A DNA stretch of 38,956 nucleotides from a virus, in IMG/VR virus record IMGVR_UViG_3300023171_000026, positions 1-38,956 of that record; one strand, written 5' to 3'. A model generated the notes under the pieces. The model ran no database searches. It was not told where the DNA came from and saw only the letters and a program-made list of their open reading frames with translations. The stretch's first letter is position 1. Each line of letters opens with the position of its first letter. Positions 16,845 to 23,659 of the stretch are shown here, in pieces. Made by a program: the position numbers and the translations under genes.

Positions 16845-18212
16845 CTACAAAATCCCATAGCCGTTGGTCATCTTGTCCATTTCAAACTCTAGTTTATCAT
16901 CGTTGTTCTGGACCCCAAACTTTAAGTGCAAGAACAAGTATCGTGCAGCATCTGGGCCGTGGTCGTTAAACTTTACAGGGATTTCACTAGGGTTACGGTT
17001 CTCTTTTTCTTCTGGATATTTATAGCTCTCCATCTCGAAAGCAAAGTTTTTGCAGTTGCTACCGATGTACATTGTTGGCTTTGGTTCACCGACAAGCTGG
17101 ATTCTCGGTTTGAGTTTCTCAGTAATAAGGCCAATCCCTGTTGAGTAGCCTCGGTCATCGTTTGACTTGTTTACACCTACGACAGGGAAGTCTCTTCCCA
17201 TCACTTCGATTGCGTCCCTGTTAGCGGAGTCAGCAATAAGAAGAACAAGCCGCTTATCACCTAAAACGTTCTTAATACGAGGAATAAGTGCATCAAGCGT
17301 TTCTTCCTTCCCGTATACCTCATCAACTAAGAACCAGGTCTGGTCTTTGTCTACTCCCCATAGGAGGAAGGCGGTAGTATGCCAACCGAAGTCAATTGCA
17401 CCGTAGTACGTAAGTTCACCCTTCACAAGTTCCATTAAGTCGCTCGGCTTTTTCACGTGAATATCCCGACTAAAGTCTGGATAGACTGCACCTTGAATTG
17501 ACCTAAACTCTAGTTCGTACTCCTGCATCCAGGTTGAAAGTGTCCCACGTTTCTCGGCATCTTTACGTGAGCGCACGATAGCTTCGCTACTGATGCCAGG
17601 GTTATCCCGCCACGTTGCCTTCTGAAAGTACCAGTCGTCGTCTTCTTGTGCGTAGTTATGCAGTTCGTAAAAGTGATTGTATCCTCTCGGCGTACCCATG
17701 AAGATGGCCCATCCGTTAGTCGTGTTGAACATAGGCTCATACACGGCCGTCCAGTTATCGGGGCTCTGGTCGGCGTACTCATCGAATATCATGCCGTGGG
17801 CTTTAAAACCACGATGCGAGTCTGCTTGGTCACTTCCTAAGAATTGTAGGCTGCTTCTCGGTTGAGTCTTATCGTGGTTGAGAACGACAGTCGTGCCATC
17901 AGGTAAGGTTAGTGGAGTATTTTCAATGTACTCAAACTCAATAATGAGGTCATTCTCGTTAGTTTTGTGAATAATTTCTTTAGGAATTAGCGGCACATAC
18001 TGACGCCAGACTACATCGTGAGCTTGCTTATACGTTTTGAAGACAATGAAGTAGCGCCCCTGGTCTTTAATGGCGCTAATCCAGGCATGGTTTACAGAGA
18101 AGTACGTTTTACCAACTTGCCGCCCCCAGAACAGGACACCACGTTTAAAGCCATCACTCATGAAAGCTTTATGTGCGGCGGCCTGAACTTTCGAGGCGGC
18201 GTAGCCAGCCAT
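16845..18212 (-). CDS. terL: Terminase large subunit (TerL)
   Basis: 455 aa starting MAGYAASK at ATG 18212, which overlaps the end of the previous gene region; the longer frame would need a TTG start. Walker A is GRQVGKT at residues 30-36. Walker B is MIFDE with D144 and E145. The coupling motif region is AIFMGTPRGYN at about 169-179. The nuclease domain has AIDFGWHTT with D274, D328 in LIADSANRD, and a final acidic region NDHGPDAARY. All the elements of an active packaging ATPase and headful or cos nuclease are present. Confidence 0.93.
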   Translation of the reverse strand: MAGYAASKVQAAAHKAFMSDGFKRGVLFWGRQVGKTYFSVNHAWISAIKDQGRYFIVFKTYKQAHDVVWRQYVPLIPKEIIHKTNENDLIIEFEYIENTPLTLPDGTTVVLNHDKTQPRSSLQFLGSDQADSHRGFKAHGMIFDEYADQSPDNWTAVYEPMFNTTNGWAIFMGTPRGYNHFYELHNYAQEDDDWYFQKATWRDNPGISSEAIVRSRKDAEKRGTLSTWMQEYELEFRSIQGAVYPDFSRDIHVKKPSDLMELVKGELTYYGAIDFGWHTTAFLLWGVDKDQTWFLVDEVYGKEETLDALIPRIKNVLGDKRLVLLIADSANRDAIEVMGRDFPVVGVNKSNDDRGYSTGIGLITEKLKPRIQLVGEPKPTMYIGSNCKNFAFEMESYKYPEEKENRNPSEIPVKFNDHGPDAARYLFLHLKFGVQNNDDKLEFEMDKMTNGYGIL

Positions 18213-18213
18213 C

Positions 18214-19080
18214 TTAGAACTTGCGGTCCATTTGGTCGAATGGCATGCGTTCTGAGTTTTGGCTTGATACTTCAAAGTAAGTCACAAGTTTCCCGCCAAT
18301 GACCTCTTCTCGCCTGTTGCTCTTCTTTTCAAAAGTTTCAGGTGGGTAAAAGTTCTCAAACAACCAGTCTCGCATCTGAATGTAGCGCATCTCATCAAGG
18401 AAGTGTCGGTAGTTGTTTTCATCCACCTCTAGGCCATTCTGACGGGCGACAACGAGCGCAGACTGTGGGTCTTCAAAGAAAGTCGCACTACTAATAAGGT
18501 AGCGTCCAGCAGTTGCGTTGCCCTGAGGGTCTGTCTGCTTACGGAGTAGCTCTAGCTTAAACATTGGTTCTTTCATGTTCAGACCTTCTTTGGTCTCGTA
18601 CTGACTTGTGTTAAATTCGTAGGTCAGCTCATAGTTAATCGGGAAGGCGAATCGGGCGAGTCGCTCTTCTTCAGACAACCTTTTAGTAAAGTCAGGGTAG
18701 TAGGCTGGGTCTACGATATACTTATCGGTCACTCCTACGATACGACCACCTGATACCTGTGAAACACTCTGAGTAGGGGTGTTCTGTTGGTGACTTGGCC
18801 CTTGAGCTGAGAACATAGCCTTTAGTTCTTGCACTTGTTTAGCGAGCGCTTCATAGTCGCCTTGACTATAGAAGCGCTCTGTTGAGGTCTCAACTGGTCG
18901 GGTATCGACGGGGGTAGGTGTGTCGCCTTTTGCCACATCATCAATCTGTTCTGGGCTCAGCGGTTCCGTGCCCACTGTCGTTCCATCTTCCTTAACAGCT
19001 CGGCGTGCTGCTGCGGCTGCTTTTAATCGTGCGTCGTTCGCTAATTGTTTTTCTGTTCGTGGTCGTTTTTGATTTGGCAT
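18214..19080 (-). CDS. Hypothetical 288-aa protein before TerL
   Basis: The first 60 residues are basic and Ala-rich (KRPRTEKQLANDARLKAAAA), then a Gln-rich low-complexity linker, then a folded Tyr/Phe-rich region from about 115 (TDKYIVDPAYYPDFTKRLSE). The stop sits next to the TerL start, so the two are coupled. It could be a second packaging component, but I see no helix-turn-helix and do not recognise it. Confidence 0.6.
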   Translation of the reverse strand: MPNQKRPRTEKQLANDARLKAAAAARRAVKEDGTTVGTEPLSPEQIDDVAKGDTPTPVDTRPVETSTERFYSQGDYEALAKQVQELKAMFSAQGPSHQQNTPTQSVSQVSGGRIVGVTDKYIVDPAYYPDFTKRLSEEERLARFAFPINYELTYEFNTSQYETKEGLNMKEPMFKLELLRKQTDPQGNATAGRYLISSATFFEDPQSALVVARQNGLEVDENNYRHFLDEMRYIQMRDWLFENFYPPETFEKKSNRREEVIGGKLVTYFEVSSQNSERMPFDQMDRKF

Positions 19081-19092
19081 TTGTTGTCTCCT

Positions 19093-19263
19093 TTATTTGT
19101 TGTCTGCGTAATCAATAAATGCGGAACTAAGTGTGACAAATGTAATTCCAAAGATAACATCTATTTCATCACTGTTAATAAAATCTTCTACTTGTCTTAC
19201 CAGGTCTTCTTCCCAAGACTTTTCTGTGTTAGTATTTGCTGTTATTAGCTTTATTTTCCTCAC
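19093..19263 (-). CDS. Cse60-like small protein (56 aa)
   Basis: The start is GTG 19263, preceded by AGGAGG at 4-base spacing; a longer frame from 19296 overlaps groEL and lacks a ribosome site. The pattern EEDLVRQVEDFINSDE then VIFGITFVTLSSAFIDYAD matches the small Cse60-type fold (a helix, then two strands ending in SAxIxY). These proteins are common in phages and their role is unknown. Confidence 0.6.
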   Translation of the reverse strand: MRKIKLITANTNTEKSWEEDLVRQVEDFINSDEIDVIFGITFVTLSSAFIDYADNK

Positions 19264-19273
19264 GTTTCCTCCT

Positions 19274-20755
19274 TTACATTTTAAGTAACGCATCAATCTG
19301 TTGTTGGGTCATCTCCTTCTCATTAATTGAGTCACCGACAGTCAGGAACGTACCTGCTACCGCGAAGGCATTAATCACGACATCCTTGGTAATAATCGCC
19401 GCATCCATAATACCTTCGTCCTGTAAGAAGACTTCCCGTCCTGTCATCACGTTAATACCGTGGCCTAGATGATGGTCAAAACGGTATTTTTTAATGCCAG
19501 CATTTCTCAGTAGCTGGAAGTATGGAGCTTTTAAAGCTTTATCAACTGCTCTGTTGCCAGTCGGTATACTTGCAAGCATTGTCCCCGCACCAGGTACAAC
19601 ACCACCCTTCAAAGCCGCTCGTGCCGCACCAATCGCGTCATCTACTCTGTCTTTGCGCTCTTTGACCTGAGTTTCGTTCACCCCACCAACAATAATATGG
19701 CCTATTTTTCCTGTAAGAAGGGAGATTCTCTCAGCTTCTGTCTTTTCGTCTAACGTCGCACAATATTGCGTCGTGTCATTTCCACCTATAATGAGCGTCT
19801 CAGACTCTTTTACAATGGCTTTCTCTGCCTGACCAACGTTGTCGAGATTCGGTGCATCATTTGAAGTACGGGGGTTATATATCTGGGCGCCTGTTACTGC
19901 CTCTAAGTCCTTTAAGTAGTCAAATCCAAGTGGATTCTTCACAAAGGTTGCATTTACAGGTGACTTGGCCTTAGTGAGAAGAAGCGTATTGAGGATTTCC
20001 TGGTCTATATCATCACCTATAATGAGGATATTATTGTGGTCCGCCTCAACACACTCATTAATGAACTGAGCGTACTGCTTCAAGTTCTCAACTCGCCCAT
20101 TAACGAGGAGGATAAGCGGGTCCCTGAGTACCCCAGCTTTGTCTTTGGCATCAGTAATGAAGAGCTTAGAGGTGAATCCTCCATAAAACAGGTAGCCATC
20201 TACTAATTCAGCTGATGTTTCCACCCCAATCTGTGTCTCTACCGTAATCGCCCCCTTATAGCCTGTCCCTACGACCATTTCAGTGACCACTCTCGCAATG
20301 TCATCGTCTTTAGCACTTGTTCGTGTCACATCGTACACAGCTTCCTTGGTGTGTGCAATCTTCGTTGTATGTACGTCAATAACGTCGAGTATCTTAGGCA
20401 CGAGAGCATCTAACTCAGTTCTAAGAGCCATAGGGTTCGTAAAGAGACTCTTGAATCTCAGCCTTTTAATAAGTGAGTGTGCGAGTACGACAACAGTTGT
20501 GCTTCCATCCTCATCACCGTTCATCCCTTTCCCACCATCTCTCAGTAACTCAATACCATTTTGCACTGCCTTGTTTTCGTGCCAGGCAGCCTTGGCGACG
20601 CTAATCCCGTCGTGTGTGACGTTCACCTGTCCGTATTTATTCCTAATAAGAACATCTCGCCCTTTCGGCCCCATAGTAGAGGCAACTTTGTCATGTAAGA
20701 GTGATGCTCCCCTGTAAAGAGAGACTTGTGTGTTTATTTTACTCACTAACCCCAT
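19274..20755 (-). CDS. groEL: GroEL-like chaperonin (Cpn60)
   Basis: 493 aa, about 55 shorter than E. coli GroEL. The ATP site is present: STMGPKGRDV at 26-35 (GroEL TLGPKGRNV), HDGISVAK with D49 (GroEL D52), DGSTTVVV with D83 (D87), and RVDDAIGAARAAL with D373 (the catalytic D398). GGVVPGAG at 384-391 also matches. An apical domain lies between about 180 and 340 (LVDGYLFYGGF for EGMQFDRGYLS). The C-terminal Gly-Gly-Met tail is missing. The gene sits between the terminase genes with its own promoter, so it probably folds virion proteins. A GroES-like partner is encoded at 10857-11114. Confidence 0.92.
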   Translation of the reverse strand: MGLVSKINTQVSLYRGASLLHDKVASTMGPKGRDVLIRNKYGQVNVTHDGISVAKAAWHENKAVQNGIELLRDGGKGMNGDEDGSTTVVVLAHSLIKRLRFKSLFTNPMALRTELDALVPKILDVIDVHTTKIAHTKEAVYDVTRTSAKDDDIARVVTEMVVGTGYKGAITVETQIGVETSAELVDGYLFYGGFTSKLFITDAKDKAGVLRDPLILLVNGRVENLKQYAQFINECVEADHNNILIIGDDIDQEILNTLLLTKAKSPVNATFVKNPLGFDYLKDLEAVTGAQIYNPRTSNDAPNLDNVGQAEKAIVKESETLIIGGNDTTQYCATLDEKTEAERISLLTGKIGHIIVGGVNETQVKERKDRVDDAIGAARAALKGGVVPGAGTMLASIPTGNRAVDKALKAPYFQLLRNAGIKKYRFDHHLGHGINVMTGREVFLQDEGIMDAAIITKDVVINAFAVAGTFLTVGDSINEKEMTQQQIDALLKM

Positions 20756-20819
20756 TAAAGTATAAGTTTCCTATTTAAGATAATAAAACACTTTTTATTT
20801 TTCTCTGTTTATTATCTAG

Positions 20820-20848
20820 AGAATACGTGTACTGCTAATGTTTGTCAA
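20820..20848 (-). promoter_or_regulatory. Promoter of the groEL-terL operon
   Basis: On the minus strand TTGACA (20848-20843), a 17-base spacer and TATTCT (20825-20820) form a near-consensus sigma70 promoter. The start would be about 58 bases upstream of the groEL ATG. Confidence 0.7.
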
Positions 20849-20862
20849 GGTCAATACTATCT

Positions 20863-20995
20863 CAGCCAGCAAGGAACCTTTAACCTCCTACTTAGATATT
20901 ACACCCGTGTAGATACTCTACCCACTTCGTGTATATACCCTCTTAGTGCCATGTAGCTTGGAAGACAAGAGGTATGGGGGGTATGGTTCTGGCTG
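20863..20995. ncRNA. Structured RNA region between terS and groEL
   Basis: The terS-groEL gap (20756-21205) has no gene. CAGCCAG (20863-20869) pairs with CTGGCTG (20989-20995) to close a multibranched fold. Inside are TACACCCGTGTA (near 20899-20910) and a long arm in which ATACCCTCTT (20935-20944) pairs with AAGAGGTAT (20967-20975). The fold works on either strand; on the minus strand it would lie in a terS-groEL transcript, upstream of the groEL promoter. It may be a regulatory leader, a processing site, or a packaging-related RNA/DNA element. The right part of the gap (20996-21205) holds only an inverted repeat GTGTAC...GTACAC (21102-21142). Confidence 0.45.
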
Positions 20996-21205
20996 AAGGA
21001 ATAATCACTGGTTTATTTTTATACTCATCAACGAGAAAAAGCACAGGCTGCTGTGCGATAACATGATTAGATTGTCGTGCGGTCTGTCCCTGCTGTCTTC
21101 TTAGTGTACTACCGGCTTAACACTGTCAGTCTGCGATGTACACCACTATCATAGCACATATCTTAATGTCGTAAAATGTATGTTGGACGACGCTCTCTAC
21201 CTCTG

Positions 21206-21577
21206 TTAGCTCAGCTTAGCAGGCTGTACGTTCACTGTGCTACCACTGAGGTCAATGTTAAGCGTCACCCCATTCTTAGATTGGATGACTGTCTGTACTG
21301 CCTTGCCCATATTCCTGTCTATGATGTCTTGAGAGGCCCTGAGTGCTATCTCCTCCTTCTCACTGTCTACTAGGCCTACAATGCGCTGAGTAGCCTTAGT
21401 AACGTGTTCCTGTAAGTAGACCTGCGCCTCAGGTTTCTTGAGTAAATCGGTCATTCTACTGCTTGCTGTAGCTATTGACGCTGTTGGATGTACTTCCATG
21501 TAGGCTTTCCTTGCATTCTTAGTCTTTTGTTTAATATAGACATCTAGAATACGTTGTGAATTTACTTTTAATGTCAT
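21206..21577 (-). CDS. terS: Terminase small subunit (TerS)
   Basis: 123 aa. The N-terminal half has the terminase_2-like pattern KNARKAYMEVHPTASIATAS followed by SRMTDLLKKPEAQVYLQ, the helix-turn-helix DNA-recognition domain of TerS. The middle helix (SEKEEIALRASQDIIDRNMG) and the short C-terminal strands (VTLNIDLSGSTVNVQ) fit an oligomerisation core and a TerL-contact tail. It recognises the packaging site. Here it is separated from TerL by the chaperonin gene and two small genes, which is unusual. A candidate promoter lies at 22038-22066. Confidence 0.75.
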   Translation of the reverse strand: MTLKVNSQRILDVYIKQKTKNARKAYMEVHPTASIATASSRMTDLLKKPEAQVYLQEHVTKATQRIVGLVDSEKEEIALRASQDIIDRNMGKAVQTVIQSKNGVTLNIDLSGSTVNVQPAKLS

Positions 21578-21733
21578 TATACTGTTAATACTAACTCATG
21601 TTCACCATTTTAATCAACTGCCAATAGAGCCACCTTTCCCTAGCTATTAGTGAATCAGCAGTATTAATCGTTTAATCATCTCTTTCTAATAACTAACTAT
21701 CGTTCCCTTACAATAATCATTAGATACGCGGGA

Positions 21734-21975
21734 GATAATAACATCGCATAGACCAGGTTGCCGTTTAGGTGGCGATTAAGCAGAGCCTGGGTTTAACGTT
21801 ATCATCATCTTTCCGTGACTACCTTGGCTTCATTCTTCATCTCTTTACGAGGAGGGGTTACGGCTTGTCATCTACTTTATGAAAAAACTATTTGCAATCA
21901 TTCACCTGATATATTAAACTAATACATAGGAATAAGAAGATGTTTAGAACGACCGCAGCAATGCGGTTTTTCTTT
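21734..21975 (+). ncRNA. Candidate small RNA ending in an intrinsic terminator
   Basis: GATAATAAC (21734-21742) pairs with GTTATCATC (21798-21806, one mismatch). Inside it CCAGG (21753-21757) pairs with CCTGG (21786-21790) and TTGCC (21758-21762) with GGCGA (21771-21775). A good plus-strand terminator follows at 21952-21975 although no rightward gene precedes it. This points to a rightward untranslated RNA antisense to the terS leader. I could not place its promoter with confidence; a TACAAT at about 21711 has only a weak -35. Confidence 0.4.
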
Positions 21976-22026
21976 ACCCTTATAGATTACCCCCTACTCC
22001 ATCAACTTTGGAATAAGAAGATGTTT
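21929..22026 (+). repeat. Direct repeat of GGAATAAGAAGATGTTT
   Basis: The 17-mer occurs at 21929-21945 and at 22010-22026, 81 bases apart, on either side of the plus-strand terminator. The second copy lies next to a TATAAT (22037-22042) that also serves a minus-strand promoter. It may be a protein-binding site. Confidence 0.75.
21952..21975 (+). terminator. Intrinsic terminator (rightward)
   Basis: ACCGCA, loop GCAA, TGCGGT, then TTTTCTTT. It is a 6-bp GC-rich stem with a tetraloop. On the other strand there is no T-tract, so it acts rightward. Confidence 0.75.
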
Positions 22027-22037
22027 CAGTTAGTCTT

Positions 22038-22066
22038 ATAATACATCTTGGAGCTAGTGGTTACAA
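22038..22066 (-). promoter_or_regulatory. Candidate terS promoter
   Basis: On the minus strand TTGTAA (22066-22061), a 17-base spacer and TATTAT (22043-22038). It lies between the small orphan gene and terS and would give a long leader of about 450 bases carrying the repeats and structures described here. Confidence 0.5.
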
Positions 22067-22068
22067 CT

Positions 22069-22257
22069 CTAGAATAATGACAAATTTATGTTCTTATTAC
22101 CTTTACTCTGTGCCTTGACCTTACTCAACTCCTCTAACTCTTTACGTATCTGCTCCCTAACCTCATGAGAGGCGTTCTCTGGCACCTTCACTACCCATAC
22201 ACAGTGTCGCTTCAGACCATGAGTAACACACTGTAAGACTGGTTTAATCTGTTCCAT
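22069..22257 (-). CDS. Hypothetical small protein (62 aa)
   Basis: The start is placed at ATG 22257 (MEQIKPVLQCVTHG); an upstream ATG at 22281 would add eight residues. The C-terminal half is a charged helix (HEVREQIRKELEELSKVKAQ). Neither start has a strong ribosome site. The frame lies right behind the divergent promoter and may be the first leftward gene, possibly regulatory. No family is recognised. Confidence 0.45.
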   Translation of the reverse strand: MEQIKPVLQCVTHGLKRHCVWVVKVPENASHEVREQIRKELEELSKVKAQSKGNKNINLSLF

Positions 22258-22300
22258 ACAGGTTAGTATACATAATCTCATCTAACTTACGCTAAAAGTA

Positions 22301-22329
22301 TTGACTCTACGTTACTGGTATGCTATTAT
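22301..22329 (+). promoter_or_regulatory. Main rightward early promoter
   Basis: TTGACT (22301-22306), 17-base spacer, TGC extension and TATTAT (22324-22329). It is followed by a structured leader and the early gene block. The predicted start is near 22336. Confidence 0.8.
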
Positions 22330-22354
22330 AAGAACATCAAAGAAGCGCACACAA
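22325..22354 (-). promoter_or_regulatory. Overlapping leftward promoter
   Basis: On the minus strand TTGTGT (22354-22349), 18-base spacer and TATAAT (22330-22325). The -10 lies on top of the rightward -10 because CTATTATAAG is nearly palindromic. It would serve the 62-aa leftward gene. Confidence 0.45.
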
Positions 22355-22367
22355 CTTCCTTGACACA

Positions 22368-22475
22368 GATTAACAGATAGGACAGCAAGACACATCGAGG
22401 CGCGACACCTCAAACAAAACGCATAGTGCACCTACTGTCCTTGTTAATCAAAGTATATTACCTTAACAGATAGGA
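22368..22475 (+). promoter_or_regulatory. Leader RNA with alternative pairings around the first ribosome site
   Basis: GATTAACA (22368-22375) plus GGACAG (22380-22385) pair with CTGTCC (22435-22440) and TGTTAATC (22442-22449), forming a 14-bp interrupted stem that encloses a GAGG/CCTC hairpin. The 13-mer TTAACAGATAGGA recurs at 22370-22382 and 22463-22475, and the second copy contains the ribosome site of the first gene. The middle strand TCCTTGTTAA can pair with either copy, freeing or hiding that site. Confidence 0.55.
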
Positions 22476-22481
22476 ATATAG

Positions 22482-22583
22482 ATGTTCACACAAGAAGAAC
22501 AAGAGCTATTCGACGACGATATGCGCCAAGAAGGCCAGATTGTCGAACAAGAAAGTAGGCAAGCATATGTTCAAGAAGATTAA
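22482..22583 (+). CDS. Acidic mini-protein (33 aa), first early gene
   Basis: MFTQEEQELFDDDMRQEG..., strongly acidic and helical. AGGA lies 6 bases before the ATG, at the end of the switch-like leader. The gene overlaps the next mini-protein by 17 bases. Being first after the main early promoter, it may be an early takeover protein or act as a leader peptide. No family is recognised. Confidence 0.6.
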   Translation: MFTQEEQELFDDDMRQEGQIVEQESRQAYVQED

Positions 22584-22662
22584 GATAGCCTTATTTGGCT
22601 GTCACAAAGAGCACATGGGCTACCGCTGCTCTCACCGTCCTGGTGAATGCGGGCCATACTAG
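22567..22662 (+). CDS. Cys/His-rich mini-protein (31 aa)
   Basis: The ATG lies inside the end of the previous gene. The peptide starts with a basic hydrophobic stretch (FKKIKIALFG) and then has C12, H13, H16, C21, H23 and C28, spaced as in a small zinc-binding knuckle. This regular spacing argues it is a real product. The function is unknown. Confidence 0.5.
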   Translation: MFKKIKIALFGCHKEHMGYRCSHRPGECGPY

Positions 22663-22728
22663 TAAACAAATAATAGAAAGAGTGGGTCAAAGCCTATACA
22701 GGCTTATCCCGAAAGGTGGGTAAATATT
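22663..22728 (+). promoter_or_regulatory. Hairpin before the transglycosylase gene
   Basis: AAGCCT-ATAC-AGGCTT forms a perfect hairpin, flanked by GGG and CCC that can extend it. It ends just before the strong ribosome site AAGGTGG that precedes ATG 22729. It could tune translation of the lytic enzyme. Confidence 0.4.
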
Positions 22729-23255
22729 ATGGGTAAGAAACAAGATTTCATTAAGTCAGAGAAGCAAGCGCGTACTATCAAAGTTAAGACGATGCTTATC
22801 GGTATCACTATGTTCGTCGCCCTAGTTGGTGCGTTCGTAGGTGGCTGGTTCGTACGAAGTGACTTTGACTCTACTATCCGTCAGGAAGTAAGCTCAACAG
22901 TTCGTGACCTTAGCTCAGTAAAAACACAAGAGTAGAGCCACCGTCACCTACTTTAGAAGCAAAGACGGTAACTGTACCTGAACAAGAAGAAGTAAGCGTT
23001 ACAGAGCCTTTGAAGCGTACCAGCGAGGACGAAGCAAAGGCGTTCATCTACTTCAAGGAAAGCACCAATCGAACAGACGCAATTAATCCCGAATCAGGGG
23101 CGTGTGGATTGGGTCAAGCTTTACCTTGTAGCAAGATGGGTTGTTCGCTAAGCGATTATGCTTGCCAAGACAACTGGTTTACTGGTTACATGGAGCGTAG
23201 ATATAACACATGGTCAGAAGCAAAGGTTTTCTGGGAAAGGAATCACTGGTGGTAA
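22729..23255 (+). CDS. Membrane-anchored transglycosylase, split by a -1 frameshift
   Basis: The ATG frame from 22729 encodes 68 aa with a membrane span at about residues 22-43 and stops at 22933-22935. The -1 frame is open from 22914 and encodes a Pro/Glu/Thr-rich linker and then an SLT/Rpf-like domain: FIYFKEST with the catalytic-type Glu, GACGLGQALPCSKMGC, DYACQDNWFTGYM, and the WERNHWW ending. The only independent start in that frame is a TTG at 23010 without a ribosome site. A one-base slip at GTA-AAA-ACA (22918-22926) gives a normal 175-aa anchor-linker-enzyme. It is either a sequencing error, a mutation or a programmed frameshift. Such enzymes cut peptidoglycan glycan strands outside the membrane. 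Confidence 0.75.
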
Positions 23256-23656
23256 AGGGTTATCCAATATTCACAGAGGAAAACTTTGACAAGATGTTTA
23301 AGCAGTATGTCGCCCACAAGAGAGGCTATGGTCGCAGAATGCTAGTGCGTAAACCCAGAAACGCCGAGGACTTTGCTAATATGACAGAGGGCATGTACGG
23401 CAAGCCTCTACATATGCGTATCGCCAACACGTACCGCTATGAGGTCGAAGAAGACCATCGCGGCGACGATGGGTATGCAGAGTTTCCACTTATGAGGTTA
23501 TGGAATCTCAAGGTTGGGCAGTACGAAGGCATAAAGATTGCACTAAACACCACGTTCGGCGAACTGGGTACTGGTGGTACAGCAAGAACCGCGTACGGAA
23601 GCTACAAGTTAAACAGTCACAGAGATAAGTTACGGATTGAGAAGTTCTTTCAATAG
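23249..23656 (+). CDS. Hypothetical protein (135 aa)
   Basis: The start is placed at GTG 23249, which overlaps the stop of the transglycosylase (GTGGTAA) and has AAGGA about 10 bases upstream; an in-frame ATG at 23210 lies deep within the upstream gene. The sequence is rich in Arg, Tyr and Gly (HKRGYGRRMLVRKPRN; ALNTTFGELGTGGTARTAYG). No signal or membrane segment is seen. Function unknown; perhaps a nucleic-acid-binding protein from its basic patches. Confidence 0.55.
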   Translation: MVKGYPIFTEENFDKMFKQYVAHKRGYGRRMLVRKPRNAEDFANMTEGMYGKPLHMRIANTYRYEVEEDHRGDDGYAEFPLMRLWNLKVGQYEGIKIALNTTFGELGTGGTARTAYGSYKLNSHRDKLRIEKFFQ

Positions 23657-23659
23657 GCT

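Larger units (their letters stand above)
21578..22068. other. Gene-poor control region with repeats, structured RNA and terminator
   Basis: No credible gene was found here. The region carries a nested inverted repeat (21734-21806), a plus-strand terminator (21952-21975), two direct copies of a 17-mer (21929-21945, 22010-22026) and a minus-strand promoter (22038-22066). Its position upstream of terS is also where a packaging site could lie. Confidence 0.5.

Noticed and set aside
18213-18275. Longer TerL start (TTG at 18275)
   Set aside because: It lacks a ribosome site and overlaps the upstream gene; ATG 18212 fits the TerL family length.
19274-20755. GroEL as contaminating host sequence
   Set aside because: It lies between phage terminase genes on the same strand with phage genes on both sides, and a phage GroES is also present.
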